Shown in pieces: positions 28,115-37,189 of a stretch of 64,000 bases of DNA. Each line of letters opens with the position of its first letter. Position 1 is the stretch's first letter. The notes beneath the pieces were generated by a model. That model saw nothing but the letters and a program-made list of their open reading frames with translations. It searched no databases and had not been told where the DNA came from. The stretch covers positions 434,001 through 498,000 of the forward strand of contig NZ_JACLZF010000001.1 in NCBI RefSeq assembly GCF_014243345.1, read 5' to 3'. The position numbers and the translations under genes are program-made. Source of the DNA: Robiginitalea sp. SC105. Lineage in GTDB: Bacteria > Bacteroidota > Bacteroidia > Flavobacteriales > Flavobacteriaceae.

Positions 28115-28156
28115 AGTGCGCTTGTTGACTGTTAGTTAATACAGGTCGCCGCCGGT

Positions 28157-28651
28157 CTATGACGGGTCGATCAGGAACAAGGGCTGGTCGAATTCCACCG
28201 GGGAGGAGTCGTCTACCAAAACCTTGACGACTTTCCCGGACACTTCCGATTCAATATCGTTGAAGAGTTTCATGGCCTCGATCACGCAGAGAACGTCCCC
28301 TTTGGATATCGTGGCACCCACCTCCACAAACGGGGGTTTGTCCGGGGAAGGCTTCCGGTAAAAGGTACCGATAATGGGCGATTTAATGGTGATGTACTTG
28401 GAGTCTTCGCTCTTTTTCTCTGCTTCTGCATCGCCGGCAGGAGCCGCGGGGGCCGCTGGCGCAGGGGCCGGGGCTGCCTGGGGCATGGCGGGTGCCGCCA
28501 TTGGGATCTGCTGGACATAGGTAGTTTCCCCTTCTTTGCCGGCAGCCCCGGTCCGGATCGTGATCTTGATGTCGTCCGTTTCCAGTTTGACTTCGCTGGC
28601 TCCGGATTTTGCCACGAATTTGATCAGGCTCTGAATTTCTTTGATATCCAT
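28157..28651 (-). CDS. accB: Biotin carboxyl carrier protein
   Basis: A 164-residue carrier. The C-terminal biotinyl domain (about residues 85-162) has the biotinylated Lys in VIEAMKLFNDIE; an N-terminal region (IQSLIKFVAKSGASEVKLE) is joined by an Ala/Pro-rich flexible linker near residues 50-75. Works with AccC in the carboxylase complex; the accC start lies 42 bases downstream. Confidence 0.97.
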   Translation of the reverse strand: MDIKEIQSLIKFVAKSGASEVKLETDDIKITIRTGAAGKEGETTYVQQIPMAAPAMPQAAPAPAPAAPAAPAGDAEAEKKSEDSKYITIKSPIIGTFYRKPSPDKPPFVEVGATISKGDVLCVIEAMKLFNDIESEVSGKVVKVLVDDSSPVEFDQPLFLIDPS

Positions 28652-28677
28652 GGTGTTCGGTTTAGTGGTGTTCGGTT

Positions 28678-29673
28678 TTATGAATCGTAAGCCCAGGTCA
28701 GGTAAATTGCCCCCCAGGTGAATCCTCCTCCAAATGCAGCAAAAATCAGGTCATCCCCCTTCTTCAATTGCTTTTCGTAGTCGCTGAGCAACAGCGGCAG
28801 TGTCGCCGAGGTGGTGTTCCCGTACCGCTCGATGTTCATCATGACCTTGGAATCCTCAAGGCCCATGCGGTTTGCGGTCGCATCGATGATGCGCTTGTTG
28901 GCCTGGTGGGGAACCAGCCAGTCCACATCCTCATGCGTCAGTTTGTTCCGCTCCATGACCAGGGCCGAGACTTCTGCCATGTTGGAAACGGCAAATTTGA
29001 ATACGGATTTGCCGTCCTGGCGGACGAAATGCTTTTTGTCCCTGACGGTTTCAATCGTCGGGGGCATCAGGGACCCCCCTGCCTCGATCTTGAGGAATTG
29101 GCGGCCGGTGCCGTCGCTGCGGAGGTATTCGTCCTGCAGCCCGTAACCTTCCTCCGAGGGTTCGAACAACACGGCTCCCGCGCCGTCCCCGAAAATGATG
29201 CAAGTGGTCCGGTCTTCGTAATCGATGATGGAAGACATCTTGTCCGCCCCGATGAGCAATACTTTTTTATACCGGCCCGATTCAATATAGCGGGCTGCCG
29301 TGGACATCCCGTAGAGGAAATTCGAGCAGGCCGCCTGCAGGTCGTAGCCAAAGGCGTTGACTGCCCCGATCTCGGAGGCCACATATACGGCCGTGGAGGC
29401 CACCGGCATATCCGGGGTGGCAGTACCTACGATGACCAGTTCGATTTCGGCAGGGTCCAGGTTGCGTTTGCGGAGCAGGTCCTCTGCTGCCTTGATGGCG
29501 AGGAAGGAAGTCCCCTTGTCGGGGTCCTTGAGAATCCGCCGTTCTTTGATACCGGTCCGGGAGGTAATCCACTCGTCGTTGGTGTCTACCAGGGTTTCCA
29601 GAATGGCGTTGGTCAATCTGTATTCCGGCACATATGCACCCACAGCGGTGATCGCTGCTGTAATACTGCTCAT
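28678..29673 (-). CDS. fabH: 3-oxoacyl-ACP synthase III
   Basis: A 331-residue condensing enzyme that starts fatty-acid synthesis from acyl-CoA and malonyl-ACP. The catalytic Cys is in LQAACSNFLYG near residue 115, His in VPHQANKRII near 258 and Asn in ERYGNTTSATLPLLL near 288; the N-terminal TNDEWITSRTGIKERR is diagnostic. It is separated from rpmF by a terminator; TAATTTTC (minus strand, around 29725-29740) could be its own weak -7 box. Confidence 0.96.
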   Translation of the reverse strand: MSSITAAITAVGAYVPEYRLTNAILETLVDTNDEWITSRTGIKERRILKDPDKGTSFLAIKAAEDLLRKRNLDPAEIELVIVGTATPDMPVASTAVYVASEIGAVNAFGYDLQAACSNFLYGMSTAARYIESGRYKKVLLIGADKMSSIIDYEDRTTCIIFGDGAGAVLFEPSEEGYGLQDEYLRSDGTGRQFLKIEAGGSLMPPTIETVRDKKHFVRQDGKSVFKFAVSNMAEVSALVMERNKLTHEDVDWLVPHQANKRIIDATANRMGLEDSKVMMNIERYGNTTSATLPLLLSDYEKQLKKGDDLIFAAFGGGFTWGAIYLTWAYDS

Positions 29674-29787
29674 TTATTGCTGTTTTTACAAGAGGAACCC
29701 TCGAAAACGGTTCAAAATTGGTGAAAATTAAGGATAATTTGGAACTTTTGCCGTATAAACTCCCTTTTTCAGGCCCTTTTCGGACAT

Positions 29788-29817
29788 AAAAAAACTCCCA
29801 CCTCAAAAAGTGGGAGT
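29788..29817 (-). terminator. Terminator between rpmF and fabH
   Basis: On the minus strand ACTCCCAC, an 8-base loop and GTGGGAGT are followed by seven T. It lies just after rpmF and should separate ribosomal from lipid transcription at least in part. Confidence 0.82.
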
Positions 29818-29838
29818 CCGAATATGATCAAACCCGAT

Positions 29839-30036
29839 TTAAACGGCGCCTTCTTCGGTCTTGTCAACCAGGACCTGGCCGCGATAGTACAGTTTGCCTT
29901 CGTGCCAGTGGGCCCTGTGGTACAGGTGTACTTCACCGGTTGTCGGATCCTTGGCCAGCGTCGGGTTGGTTGCCTTGTAGTGCGTACGCCGCTTATCCCT
30001 TCTGGTCTTTGAGATCTTTCTCTTAGGATGTGCCAT
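29839..30036 (-). CDS. rpmF: 50S ribosomal protein L32
   Basis: A 65-residue basic ribosomal protein starting [19 protein letters not shown]. The zinc-ribbon cysteines found in many L32 proteins are absent throughout, so this is the Cys-free form usual in the group. It follows the yceD-type gene by four bases, the widely conserved yceD-rpmF pair. Confidence 0.97.
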   Translation of the reverse strand: MAHPKRKISKTRRDKRRTHYKATNPTLAKDPTTGEVHLYHRAHWHEGKLYYRGQVLVDKTEEGAV

Positions 30037-30040
30037 GCTG

Positions 30041-30574
30041 TTATTTTTTGTCCGTTAATAAATTTCGTAATGCATCCCACCTGGGATCCGTATCATCCTT
30101 TTTGTTCTTTTGTTCTTTTGGTTGCAACTCCTCGAGCTTCCGAAGGACCTCCGAATCGAGCGTCCCGTCTTCCACCCCCGGATGGATCCGTTTGGATGGC
30201 ACGGACAGGACCAGCATTTCGTAAACATACTGGGCGATGTTAAACTGGTGTTCGCCATGGGGCAAGACCAGGATCTCATCGTCTTCGTCGTTGTAGGCAT
30301 CCCCGAATTTTATCACCAGTGTCAGCATGCCTTCCACGGTCTGGTCGTAGGGCTCGTTGGTGATGTCGCAGGCGACATTCACAAACCCGGTTGCCCGCAT
30401 CGTGAGCTCCATCATGTTGCTCATCTTCTCCAGGACTGCGCCGACCTCTATATCCGCGGAATAGAATTCGTCGTAGTCAAAAGAATCAAAGAACGTATTA
30501 TCAATTTGATACTCAAAATGATGTTTCCCCTGTTTCAGACCCGAAAAAGGAATGTCGAATTCCTTGTTCTTCAT
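30041..30574 (-). CDS. YceD/DUF177-family protein
   Basis: A 177-residue soluble protein of the DUF177 family, paired with rpmF in most bacteria and linked to 23S rRNA maturation in plants and some bacteria. Seen here: an acidic body with [19 protein letters not shown], the family C-x-R-like core replaced by [19 protein letters not shown], and the end GALRNLL-type motif present as [14 protein letters not shown] Met four codons upstream is possible, but the ATG at 30572-30574 has the better ribosome site (GGAGAGAACG). Confidence 0.87.
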   Translation of the reverse strand: MKNKEFDIPFSGLKQGKHHFEYQIDNTFFDSFDYDEFYSADIEVGAVLEKMSNMMELTMRATGFVNVACDITNEPYDQTVEGMLTLVIKFGDAYNDEDDEILVLPHGEHQFNIAQYVYEMLVLSVPSKRIHPGVEDGTLDSEVLRKLEELQPKEQKNKKDDTDPRWDALRNLLTDKK

Positions 30575-30600
30575 CGTTCTCTCCATTCAATTAGGGCGTG

Positions 30601-30630
30601 CAAAGATATCCTTTTTTTGCTAAAACCCAA
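30601..30630 (-). promoter_or_regulatory. Promoter of the yceD-rpmF unit
   Basis: Minus strand: TTG at 30630-30628, exactly 19 bases, then TATCTTTG at 30608-30601. This fits the Bacteroidota consensus well and lies 26 bases upstream of the start. Confidence 0.75.
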
Positions 30631-30648
30631 TTATTCAATAAACTATTT

Positions 30649-31719
30649 CTACCGCTCCCTGCCCTTGCCCTGGCGTTTTAATTTGTGTTTTTGAAGCGGG
30701 TTGCTGGTGAGCTGCTCATACTCGCGCCGGTTCCTGAAAATCCGGATCCCGGTAAAAACGGCTTCCGCAAAGGAAGCGGGGTCCGCCTTCCCCTTCCCGG
30801 CAATATCATAGGCCGTGCCGTGGTCCGGGGAGGTCCTGACGCGGGACAGCCCGGCCGTGAAGTTTACGCCTTTCCCAAAGGCCAGTGTCTTGAAAGGGAT
30901 GAGCCCCTGGTCGTGGTATCCTGCCAGGATGCCGTCGAACTCCCGGTAATTGTCCGAAGCAAAGAAGGTGTCTGCGGCGTATGGCCCGAATACCAGGTGG
31001 TTTTGGTCCCTGAGCTTTTTCAGGGCGGGTTTGAGGACCTCATCATCCTCCCTGCCGATAACCCCCTCGTCCCCGCTGTGGGGGTTGATCCCCAGGACGG
31101 CGATCCGGGGCATGCGGACCGCAAAATCCCGGATAAGGGAATCCTCCATGGCCTGGACTTTGGAGAAGATCAGTTTCTGGGTGATCAGGGCAGGGGCTTG
31201 GGCCACGGGTACGTGGTCCGTCATCAGGCCCACCTTCAGACCGTCGGTCACCATGAACATCAGGCTTTCCCCCCCGAGCTCCCCGGCGAGGTAATCCGTA
31301 TGCCCCGGGAATTTAAACGCATCGCTCTGGACGGTTTTCTTGTTGATCGGAGCCGTGACCAGCAGGTCGATGTCTCCATTTTTGAGCGCTCCCACGGCGG
31401 CCTTCAGGGAGCGGATGGCGTACTCCCCCCCTTCCTTGCTGGGGTTGCCAAAAGCCACTTCCGGGTTGTCCTTCCAGACATTGACCACGTTGATCTTCCC
31501 GCTGATCGCCTCCCCGGCCTCCTGTATTCCCTGGAAACTCAGGTCCAGGCCAAAATGCGCCTTCTGGTGGGAAACCGTTTTGGCGGAAGCAAAAAATACC
31601 GGGGTACAGAAGTCGAGCATCCGGTCATCCTCGAATGTTTTCAGGGCCACCTCGCAACCGATCCCGCCCAGATCGCCGATTGATATGCCCACCTTGATAT
31701 TTTGCCCGTCTTCCTCCAT
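30649..31719 (-). CDS. pdxA: 4-hydroxythreonine-4-phosphate dehydrogenase
   Basis: A 356-residue NAD-dependent enzyme of pyridoxal phosphate synthesis. Family blocks are VGISIGDLGGIGCEV at the N-terminus, LLVTAPINKKTVQSDAFKFPGHTDYLA near residue 130, the metal His in GLMTDHVPVAQ and the C-terminal GYHDQGLIPFKTL and SPDHGTAYDIAGKG. The open frame reaches 31755, but ATG 31717-31719 leads directly into the conserved start. Divergent from ribE with about 58 bases between. Confidence 0.95.
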   Translation of the reverse strand: MEEDGQNIKVGISIGDLGGIGCEVALKTFEDDRMLDFCTPVFFASAKTVSHQKAHFGLDLSFQGIQEAGEAISGKINVVNVWKDNPEVAFGNPSKEGGEYAIRSLKAAVGALKNGDIDLLVTAPINKKTVQSDAFKFPGHTDYLAGELGGESLMFMVTDGLKVGLMTDHVPVAQAPALITQKLIFSKVQAMEDSLIRDFAVRMPRIAVLGINPHSGDEGVIGREDDEVLKPALKKLRDQNHLVFGPYAADTFFASDNYREFDGILAGYHDQGLIPFKTLAFGKGVNFTAGLSRVRTSPDHGTAYDIAGKGKADPASFAEAVFTGIRIFRNRREYEQLTSNPLQKHKLKRQGKGRER

Positions 31720-31727
31720 GAATAATG

Positions 31728-31735
31728 TACCTTTG
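31728..31735 (+). promoter_or_regulatory. -7 element for ribE
   Basis: TACCTTTG 42 bases upstream of the ribE ATG, with TTTG at 31701-31704 at a rather long 23-base spacing. Confidence 0.5.
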
Positions 31736-31777
31736 TGCTGCTCAGAGCTGAGCAAAATTACTCAATTTAGCTGTACC

Positions 31778-32377
31778 ATGTTTACCGGAATCATCGAAAC
31801 CCTGGCCACTGTTTCCCACATACGGAAAGACCGCTCCAACCTGGATATCACCCTGGAATCACCCCTGGCCCGGGAATTAAAGATAGACCAGAGCCTCGCC
31901 CACAACGGGGTCTGCCTCACGGTGGTGGCCGTCGGGGAGGATAACTATACGGTGACCGCCGTGCAGGAAACCCTCAACCGAAGCAACCTGGGGAGCCTCC
32001 GGGAGGGCGACCGGGTCAACCTGGAGCGCGCCATGGTCCTGGGAGCCCGCCTGGACGGGCATATCGTACAGGGGCATGTGGACCAGGTGGGACATTGCAC
32101 CCATATCGACCAGAAGGACGGCAGTTGGCTGTTTGGTTTCGAGTACGAGCCGGGGCCTGGTCGGATCACCATTGAAAAGGGTTCCATTACCGTCGACGGG
32201 GTCAGCCTCACCGTGGTAGACTCCGCCCCGGGGCATTTCAGCGTGGCCATCATCCCCTATACCTACGAGCACACCCGTTTCCGGGAATACCGGCCGGGAA
32301 GCCCCGTGAACCTGGAATTCGACATGATCGGCAAATACGTCGCCCGCCTGGTGGCGCCCCACCAGCCGGCAGACTGA
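31778..32377 (+). CDS. ribE: Riboflavin synthase, alpha subunit
   Basis: A 199-residue enzyme with two tandem lumazine-binding repeats, dismutating two 6,7-dimethyl-8-ribityllumazine into riboflavin. It starts with the invariant MFTGIIE; repeat 1 has HNGVCLTVV and GHIVQGHVDQ, repeat 2 has VDGVSLTVV and PYTYEHTRF. The frame extends far upstream antisense to pdxA, but the start at 31778 is unmistakable. Other rib genes are not here. Confidence 0.96.
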   Translation: MFTGIIETLATVSHIRKDRSNLDITLESPLARELKIDQSLAHNGVCLTVVAVGEDNYTVTAVQETLNRSNLGSLREGDRVNLERAMVLGARLDGHIVQGHVDQVGHCTHIDQKDGSWLFGFEYEPGPGRITIEKGSITVDGVSLTVVDSAPGHFSVAIIPYTYEHTRFREYRPGSPVNLEFDMIGKYVARLVAPHQPAD

Positions 32378-32415
32378 CGTTGCTTTCCTCCTGGCTTACA
32401 CCCCTTTGAACCGTA

Positions 32416-33504
32416 CTACACCTTGAAGAAGATCTTTTTCCGGTAGAGCCACCAACCCAGCAGCAGGTAGAAGCCCATGACGGTCAGGCCGTAGAGCAGG
32501 GACGACAGGGCCAGCGGGAGGAAGTCGTGCACATAGATATTCTGGAAAAGCCAGCCGTGTATGCCCTGGTCCCCGTCCACCTTGATCTGGTAAAACAGGC
32601 TGGACACAAAACTCGAGAGGAAATACACGGTGATGGCGTTGGCCCCCGCATACCGGAAGATACTGCCAAATTGCATTTTCTTCACGTCGGTCAGGTAATA
32701 GATCAGCGCCAGCAGCAGGTTGGCCCAGCCCGCGGTTACCAGCACGAAGCTGCTGGTCCAGAGCGCCTTGTTGATCGGGAATACCAGGCCCCAGATGGAG
32801 CCGGCCGCCAGCAGCGCCGCCCCGGCAAGGAGCATCCACTGTACCTTGTTGGCCCGGTCTGAAACCAGCACCCTTCCGGTAAATATCCCGAGCAGGGCGG
32901 AGGCGATGGCAGGCAGGGTACTCAATAGCCCCTCCGGGTCGTAATCCGGCTTATAGGTATGGCTCCCGAAGAGATGTACATCGATGTAATTGGCCCAGTT
33001 GTTGGGCACCCGCTCCAGGGAAGGCGGCTCCCCGCCCAGCGGGACAAAGGCCATCCAGACCCAGTAGCCCAGGAGGATGGCCACGGTGATGAAGACCAGG
33101 GTTTTTGGTTTGGTATGCAGGAATAAGAGGGACGCGGCCAGGAAGACCACCCCGATGCGCTGCAGGACTCCCGGGAACCGGATTTCGCTGAAGGGTTCAA
33201 AGAAGGGGGGCGAAACAATGAAGGCCCCCAGGAAAATCCCAAGCAGGATCAGTTTAAGGGTCCGTACCAGGATTTTTCGATAGGTGGCGGCGTCCGGCTG
33301 CTTATTGCGGTAGGCAAAGACAATGGAGGTCCCGACGATGAAGAGGAAAAAGGGGAATACCAGGTCGGTGGGCGTATACCCGTGCCATTCGGCATGGCGG
33401 AAAGGCGGGTAGACCGCCTGCCAGGTGCCGGGGGTGTTTACCAGGATCATCAGGGCAATGGTCAGCCCCCTGAAAATGTCTACAGATACGATGCGTTGTT
33501 TCAT
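32416..33504 (-). CDS. NagX-like transmembrane amino-sugar acetyltransferase (DUF5009)
   Basis: A 362-residue membrane protein with about ten hydrophobic segments, of the heparan-alpha-glucosaminide N-acetyltransferase-like family. It opens with the signature RIVSVDIFRGLTIALMILVN and has the conserved EWHGYTPTDLVFPFFLFIVG near residue 40 and an NP-type central segment. Family members acetylate amino sugars across the membrane or act in N-acetylglucosamine use. It begins three bases after the SSS symporter stops, so both are one operon. Confidence 0.88.
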   Translation of the reverse strand: MKQRIVSVDIFRGLTIALMILVNTPGTWQAVYPPFRHAEWHGYTPTDLVFPFFLFIVGTSIVFAYRNKQPDAATYRKILVRTLKLILLGIFLGAFIVSPPFFEPFSEIRFPGVLQRIGVVFLAASLLFLHTKPKTLVFITVAILLGYWVWMAFVPLGGEPPSLERVPNNWANYIDVHLFGSHTYKPDYDPEGLLSTLPAIASALLGIFTGRVLVSDRANKVQWMLLAGAALLAAGSIWGLVFPINKALWTSSFVLVTAGWANLLLALIYYLTDVKKMQFGSIFRYAGANAITVYFLSSFVSSLFYQIKVDGDQGIHGWLFQNIYVHDFLPLALSSLLYGLTVMGFYLLLGWWLYRKKIFFKV

Positions 33505-33507
33505 AAG

Positions 33508-35340
33508 CTATAGGATATCACCTTTGAGTTGTTGCCAGACCTTTGCCAGAAGCAGGCCGGCCACCACCACGGCAGCCGACAGGCCTGTCGCCAGTCCATA
33601 ATTGCCATAAATCCAGTTGCCGGTTGCGAACATGCACCCGTACACCAGCACACACCCCAGCAGCATAGCCAGGATGCCCGCGGGGACGGTCCACTTCTTG
33701 CCGCCGTCCACGATGTTTTTGTCTTCTGCCCGCGCCTGGTTCAGGATCTTCCGCCATCCGGGACCCCCCGGCTGTGTCTTTTTGTAAAAGCTATAGAGGA
33801 CCTCCTTTTTTTCCGGGGGTGTCAGCAGGGTGACCACCAGCCAGATGATTGTTACCACCAGGACGATGACGATAAACCGGGACCAGGAGGGCAGGGCGCC
33901 GGGCACGAATACCCCGGCCATGTCCGTATACCCGAACAGGGACTCCGACATATCCGAAAATGTCAGGTAGAGGCTGACAAAGGCCGCCGCAAACATGACG
34001 GAAATCTCGCTCCAGGCGTTGATCCGCCACCAGAACCACCTCAGGATATAAACCAGCCCGGTGCCCGCCCCGAACATGAGCAGGATCTCAAAAAGCTGGA
34101 TGGCGTTGTTCAGCAGCAGGGCCAGGATGGCGCTGGCCACCATCAGGATGACCGTGGAGAGCCGGCCTATATTCACCAGTTCCCGTTCAGACGCATTTTT
34201 GCGGACGGTCTGTTTGTAAAAATCGTTGACCAGGTAGGAAGACCCCCAGTTGAGCTGTGTGGAAATCGTACTCATATACGCTGCCCCCAGGGAGGCCAGG
34301 ACAAGGCCCAACAGGCCGCTGGGCAGCTTGGTAAGCATGGCAGAATACGCCAGGTCATTGCCGAGTTTGCTCTCTTCGATGTGGGGGAATGCCTCGTGGA
34401 TGGAAGCCACGTCCGGGAAGACCACCAGGGAAGCCAGGGCAACCAGGATCCAGGGCCAGGGCCTTAGCGCATAGTGCATGATGTTAAAAAAGAAGGTGGA
34501 TGCCACTGCGTGGTTTTCGTTTTTGGCTGCCAGCATCCGCTGGGCAATGTAGCCGCCCCCTCCAGGCTCGGCACCCGGATACCAGGAGCTCCACCACTGC
34601 ACGGCCAGCGGGATGACCAGGATGGATATCAGGGCTTCGGTATCCGAAAAATCGGGCAGGATGGAGAGTTTCCCCTGGACGTTTTCGTGGTTGATCAGTT
34701 GGGTGATACCCCCCACTTCCGGCAGGTTCACCAAGTAGATGGAGGCCCAGATGGCACCGATCATGGCGGCAAAAAACAAGACAAAATCCGTATAGACCAC
34801 CCCGCGGAAACCGCCAATGGCACTGAAGGTAACCGTGATGACCCCCCCGATGAGCAGCGTCTGTACGGAGGAAAGCCCCAGCATGATCCCGCCGATCTTG
34901 ATGGCAGCCAGGTGGACGGCAGCCAGGGTGATGATGTTAAAAAACAGGCCCAGGTAGATGGACCGGAAACCCCTGAGGAAATGGGCGGGTTTCCCGCCAT
35001 ACCTCAGGTCGTAGAATTCCATATCGGTCAGCACCTCGGATTTGCGCCAGAGTTTTGCATATACAAATACGGTCAGCAGCCCCGTAAGCAGGAAGGCCCA
35101 CCAGACCCAGTTGCCGGACACGCCGTTGTTCCGCACGATATCGGTGACCAGGTTGGGCGTATCGGTGGAAAAGGTGGTGGCGACCATCGAAAAGCCCAGC
35201 AGCCACCAGGGCATGCTCCTCCCGGAAAGGAAGTACTCCGTGGTGTTTTTCCCGGAGCGTTTGGAGACAATGATCCCGATGGTAAGGACAATGGTGAAGA
35301 ACCCTATGATCAGGGCGTAGTCAAGGGTGCTGAGTTGCAT
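33508..35340 (-). CDS. Sodium:solute symporter family protein
   Basis: A 610-residue SSS-family symporter with about 14 membrane segments. Typical features: ALIIGFFTIVLTIGIIVSKRSG start, the FLSGRSMPWWLLGFSMVATTFSTDTPNLVTD block (Na+ site region) near residue 45, and the WWSSWYPGAEPGGGGYIAQRML block near 245. Long charged C-terminal linker and two last helices. Because it is cotranscribed with the NagX-like protein, an amino sugar such as N-acetylglucosamine or a related sugar is the likely substrate; this is inference. Confidence 0.9.
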   Translation of the reverse strand: MQLSTLDYALIIGFFTIVLTIGIIVSKRSGKNTTEYFLSGRSMPWWLLGFSMVATTFSTDTPNLVTDIVRNNGVSGNWVWWAFLLTGLLTVFVYAKLWRKSEVLTDMEFYDLRYGGKPAHFLRGFRSIYLGLFFNIITLAAVHLAAIKIGGIMLGLSSVQTLLIGGVITVTFSAIGGFRGVVYTDFVLFFAAMIGAIWASIYLVNLPEVGGITQLINHENVQGKLSILPDFSDTEALISILVIPLAVQWWSSWYPGAEPGGGGYIAQRMLAAKNENHAVASTFFFNIMHYALRPWPWILVALASLVVFPDVASIHEAFPHIEESKLGNDLAYSAMLTKLPSGLLGLVLASLGAAYMSTISTQLNWGSSYLVNDFYKQTVRKNASERELVNIGRLSTVILMVASAILALLLNNAIQLFEILLMFGAGTGLVYILRWFWWRINAWSEISVMFAAAFVSLYLTFSDMSESLFGYTDMAGVFVPGALPSWSRFIVIVLVVTIIWLVVTLLTPPEKKEVLYSFYKKTQPGGPGWRKILNQARAEDKNIVDGGKKWTVPAGILAMLLGCVLVYGCMFATGNWIYGNYGLATGLSAAVVVAGLLLAKVWQQLKGDIL

Positions 35341-35407
35341 AGTTTGGTCTAGGTTAGGGCTAAATATATTATTTTTTGGGATACCTTTAACCGACTTTCT
35401 TCAGCCC

Positions 35408-36166
35408 ATGCCCCAGGACCTCCTCTTTTCAGAGCTTACCGCGACCGCCTGGATTCTGGCATTGCTGGCGACCTTCGTACAGGGTTTTTCAAAGGCGGGG
35501 ATCAAGGGGACGGCCGTGCTTTCGGTCACCCTGCTCGCCCTCGCGCTGGGCGCCCGTCAATCTACCGGACTGCTGGTCCCCATCCTGATCGTGGGCGATA
35601 TTTTTGCCGTCATCTACTACCACCGCCATGCCCGCTGGGAGTACATCGGCAAATTCCTTCCATGGATGATCGCCGGCATCCTGATCGGTGTCTGGACCGG
35701 GAAGGACCTGCCGGAAAACCTTTTCAAATGGGCCATGGCCGCTATCATCGTGGGGAGTGTGGCCGTGATGGCCTGGTGGGACCTGAGAAAATCGGAACGC
35801 GTACCCACGCACTGGGCGTTCGGGGGCTTTGTGGGTGTCCTGGCGGGTTTTACCACCATGGTGGGCAACCTGGCCGGCGCCTTCTCGAACATCTACTTCC
35901 TGGCCATGCGGCTGCCCAAGAACGCCTTTATCGGCACGGCGGCCTGGCTGTTCCTGATCATCAATGTTTTCAAATTGCCCTTCCACATCTTCGTCTGGAA
36001 GACCATCGACGCAGAGGTGTTGAAAATCAGCCTGGGGCTGCTCCCCGGCCTTGCCCTGGGATTGCTGTGCGGCATCTGGCTGGTGCGCCGCATCCGGGAG
36101 GGGTTCTTCCGGCGGCTCATCCTGATCCTGACAGCCCTCGGCGCCGTGCTCATCCTGCTGCGTTGA
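35408..36166 (+). CDS. TSUP (TauE/SafE) family anion permease
   Basis: A 252-residue membrane protein with eight hydrophobic segments, of the family that exports sulfite, sulfoacetate or related anions. The two repeat signatures appear as GFSKAGIKGTAVLSV near residue 20 and GFTTMVGNLAGAFSNIYFL near 150. The frame opens upstream at 35327, but that part is antisense to the symporter start; the ATG at 35408 is behind TACCTTTA, a near -7 box. A TauE is part of the Staphylococcus cst sulfide operon, so a link to the sulfur island 2 kb further on is possible. Confidence 0.87.
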   Translation: MPQDLLFSELTATAWILALLATFVQGFSKAGIKGTAVLSVTLLALALGARQSTGLLVPILIVGDIFAVIYYHRHARWEYIGKFLPWMIAGILIGVWTGKDLPENLFKWAMAAIIVGSVAVMAWWDLRKSERVPTHWAFGGFVGVLAGFTTMVGNLAGAFSNIYFLAMRLPKNAFIGTAAWLFLIINVFKLPFHIFVWKTIDAEVLKISLGLLPGLALGLLCGIWLVRRIREGFFRRLILILTALGAVLILLR

Positions 36167-36270
36167 GGGTCGGGACGATGCGCGGGAAAAACGCCAGGCC
36201 GGGCACCCCCGGAAAGCCTCCGACCTGGACCCCTTTGTAAAGCGTCCCCTGGTGCAGCTGGTTCTCCCTG

Positions 36271-37116
36271 TTATTCCCCGGCAAAAGCCAGTCGCGCCAG
36301 CACCGGGAAATGGTCGGAGGGGAAGCCGGTGCCCGTAAATTCTGAAAGGACGGCGTTTCCGAGTACCCGGAAGTCCCCGGGGCCGGTAAAAATATAGTCG
36401 ATCCGCCGGGTGGGTTCCCGGGTGCAGTCAAACCCGTTGAAGGTTCCCGCCGGCCCGTAGGTTAGCGCTCCCGCCAGGGTGTGGGTATCCGCCATGGAAG
36501 AAGCGAGCAGCCGGATGGGGGCCGATTCCGGTTCAAGGTTCAGGTCGCCGCAAAGCACCTGGGGAAGCCCTGCCGTATTCAAAGCCGCCATTTGCCGGAG
36601 GATGAGGTTCACGCTCTCCCGGCGTGCCACTTCGCCCACATGGTCAAAGTGGGTGTTGAACACGTAAAACTCCCGGCCCGTCTGCCGCTCCCGGAACAAC
36701 CCGTAGGTGCAGACCCGATTCAGGGCCGCATCCCAGCCCTTCGACGGGACATCCGGGGTTAACGAGAGCCAGAAAGTCCCTTCCTTCAGGAGTTCCAGGC
36801 GGTCCTGCCGGTAAAATATCGCTGCGTGTTCCCCGGCCTCATCCACCTGGTCCCGTCCCCTGCCAAAGAAGGCGTAGTCCCCGAGGCCTGCGTCCATGTC
36901 CCGAAGCTGGTGGATCAGCCCCTCCTGGGTACCCACCACATCGGGGGCGTGCCAGGCGATCTGCGAGATGAGGAAGTCCTTGCGGTTCTCCCAGTTGTTC
37001 GGGGCGTCCCCCGGGTTGTCATACCGGATATTGTAGGACATTACGGAGAGTTGCTGGCTTGCAGCAGTGCCCCCTGCAAGGAGCATCAGGGTCATTACAA
37101 TTCCTGCTTTATTCAT
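36271..37116 (-). CDS. Secreted endonuclease/exonuclease/phosphatase family protein
   Basis: A 281-residue metal-dependent phosphoesterase with a signal peptide (AGIVMTLMLLAGGTAAS). Catalytic motifs of the DNase I-like fold are all present: MSYNIRYDN, the Glu in VVGTQEGL, FNTHFDHVG, the CGDLNLEPES pair, RRIDYIF and the C-terminal SDHFPVLA. Members act on nucleic acids, sphingomyelin or phosphoinositides; the substrate is open. An alternative Met five codons upstream exists. It lies downstream of the esterase on the same strand, 73 bases apart. Confidence 0.88.
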   Translation of the reverse strand: MNKAGIVMTLMLLAGGTAASQQLSVMSYNIRYDNPGDAPNNWENRKDFLISQIAWHAPDVVGTQEGLIHQLRDMDAGLGDYAFFGRGRDQVDEAGEHAAIFYRQDRLELLKEGTFWLSLTPDVPSKGWDAALNRVCTYGLFRERQTGREFYVFNTHFDHVGEVARRESVNLILRQMAALNTAGLPQVLCGDLNLEPESAPIRLLASSMADTHTLAGALTYGPAGTFNGFDCTREPTRRIDYIFTGPGDFRVLGNAVLSEFTGTGFPSDHFPVLARLAFAGE

Positions 37117-37189
37117 TTTCGAAAGGATCATTAATTAGAAGGCGCCTGTGGCAGGCGGGGAACATTTTCCGGTCCCGCGTGAAAAGACT

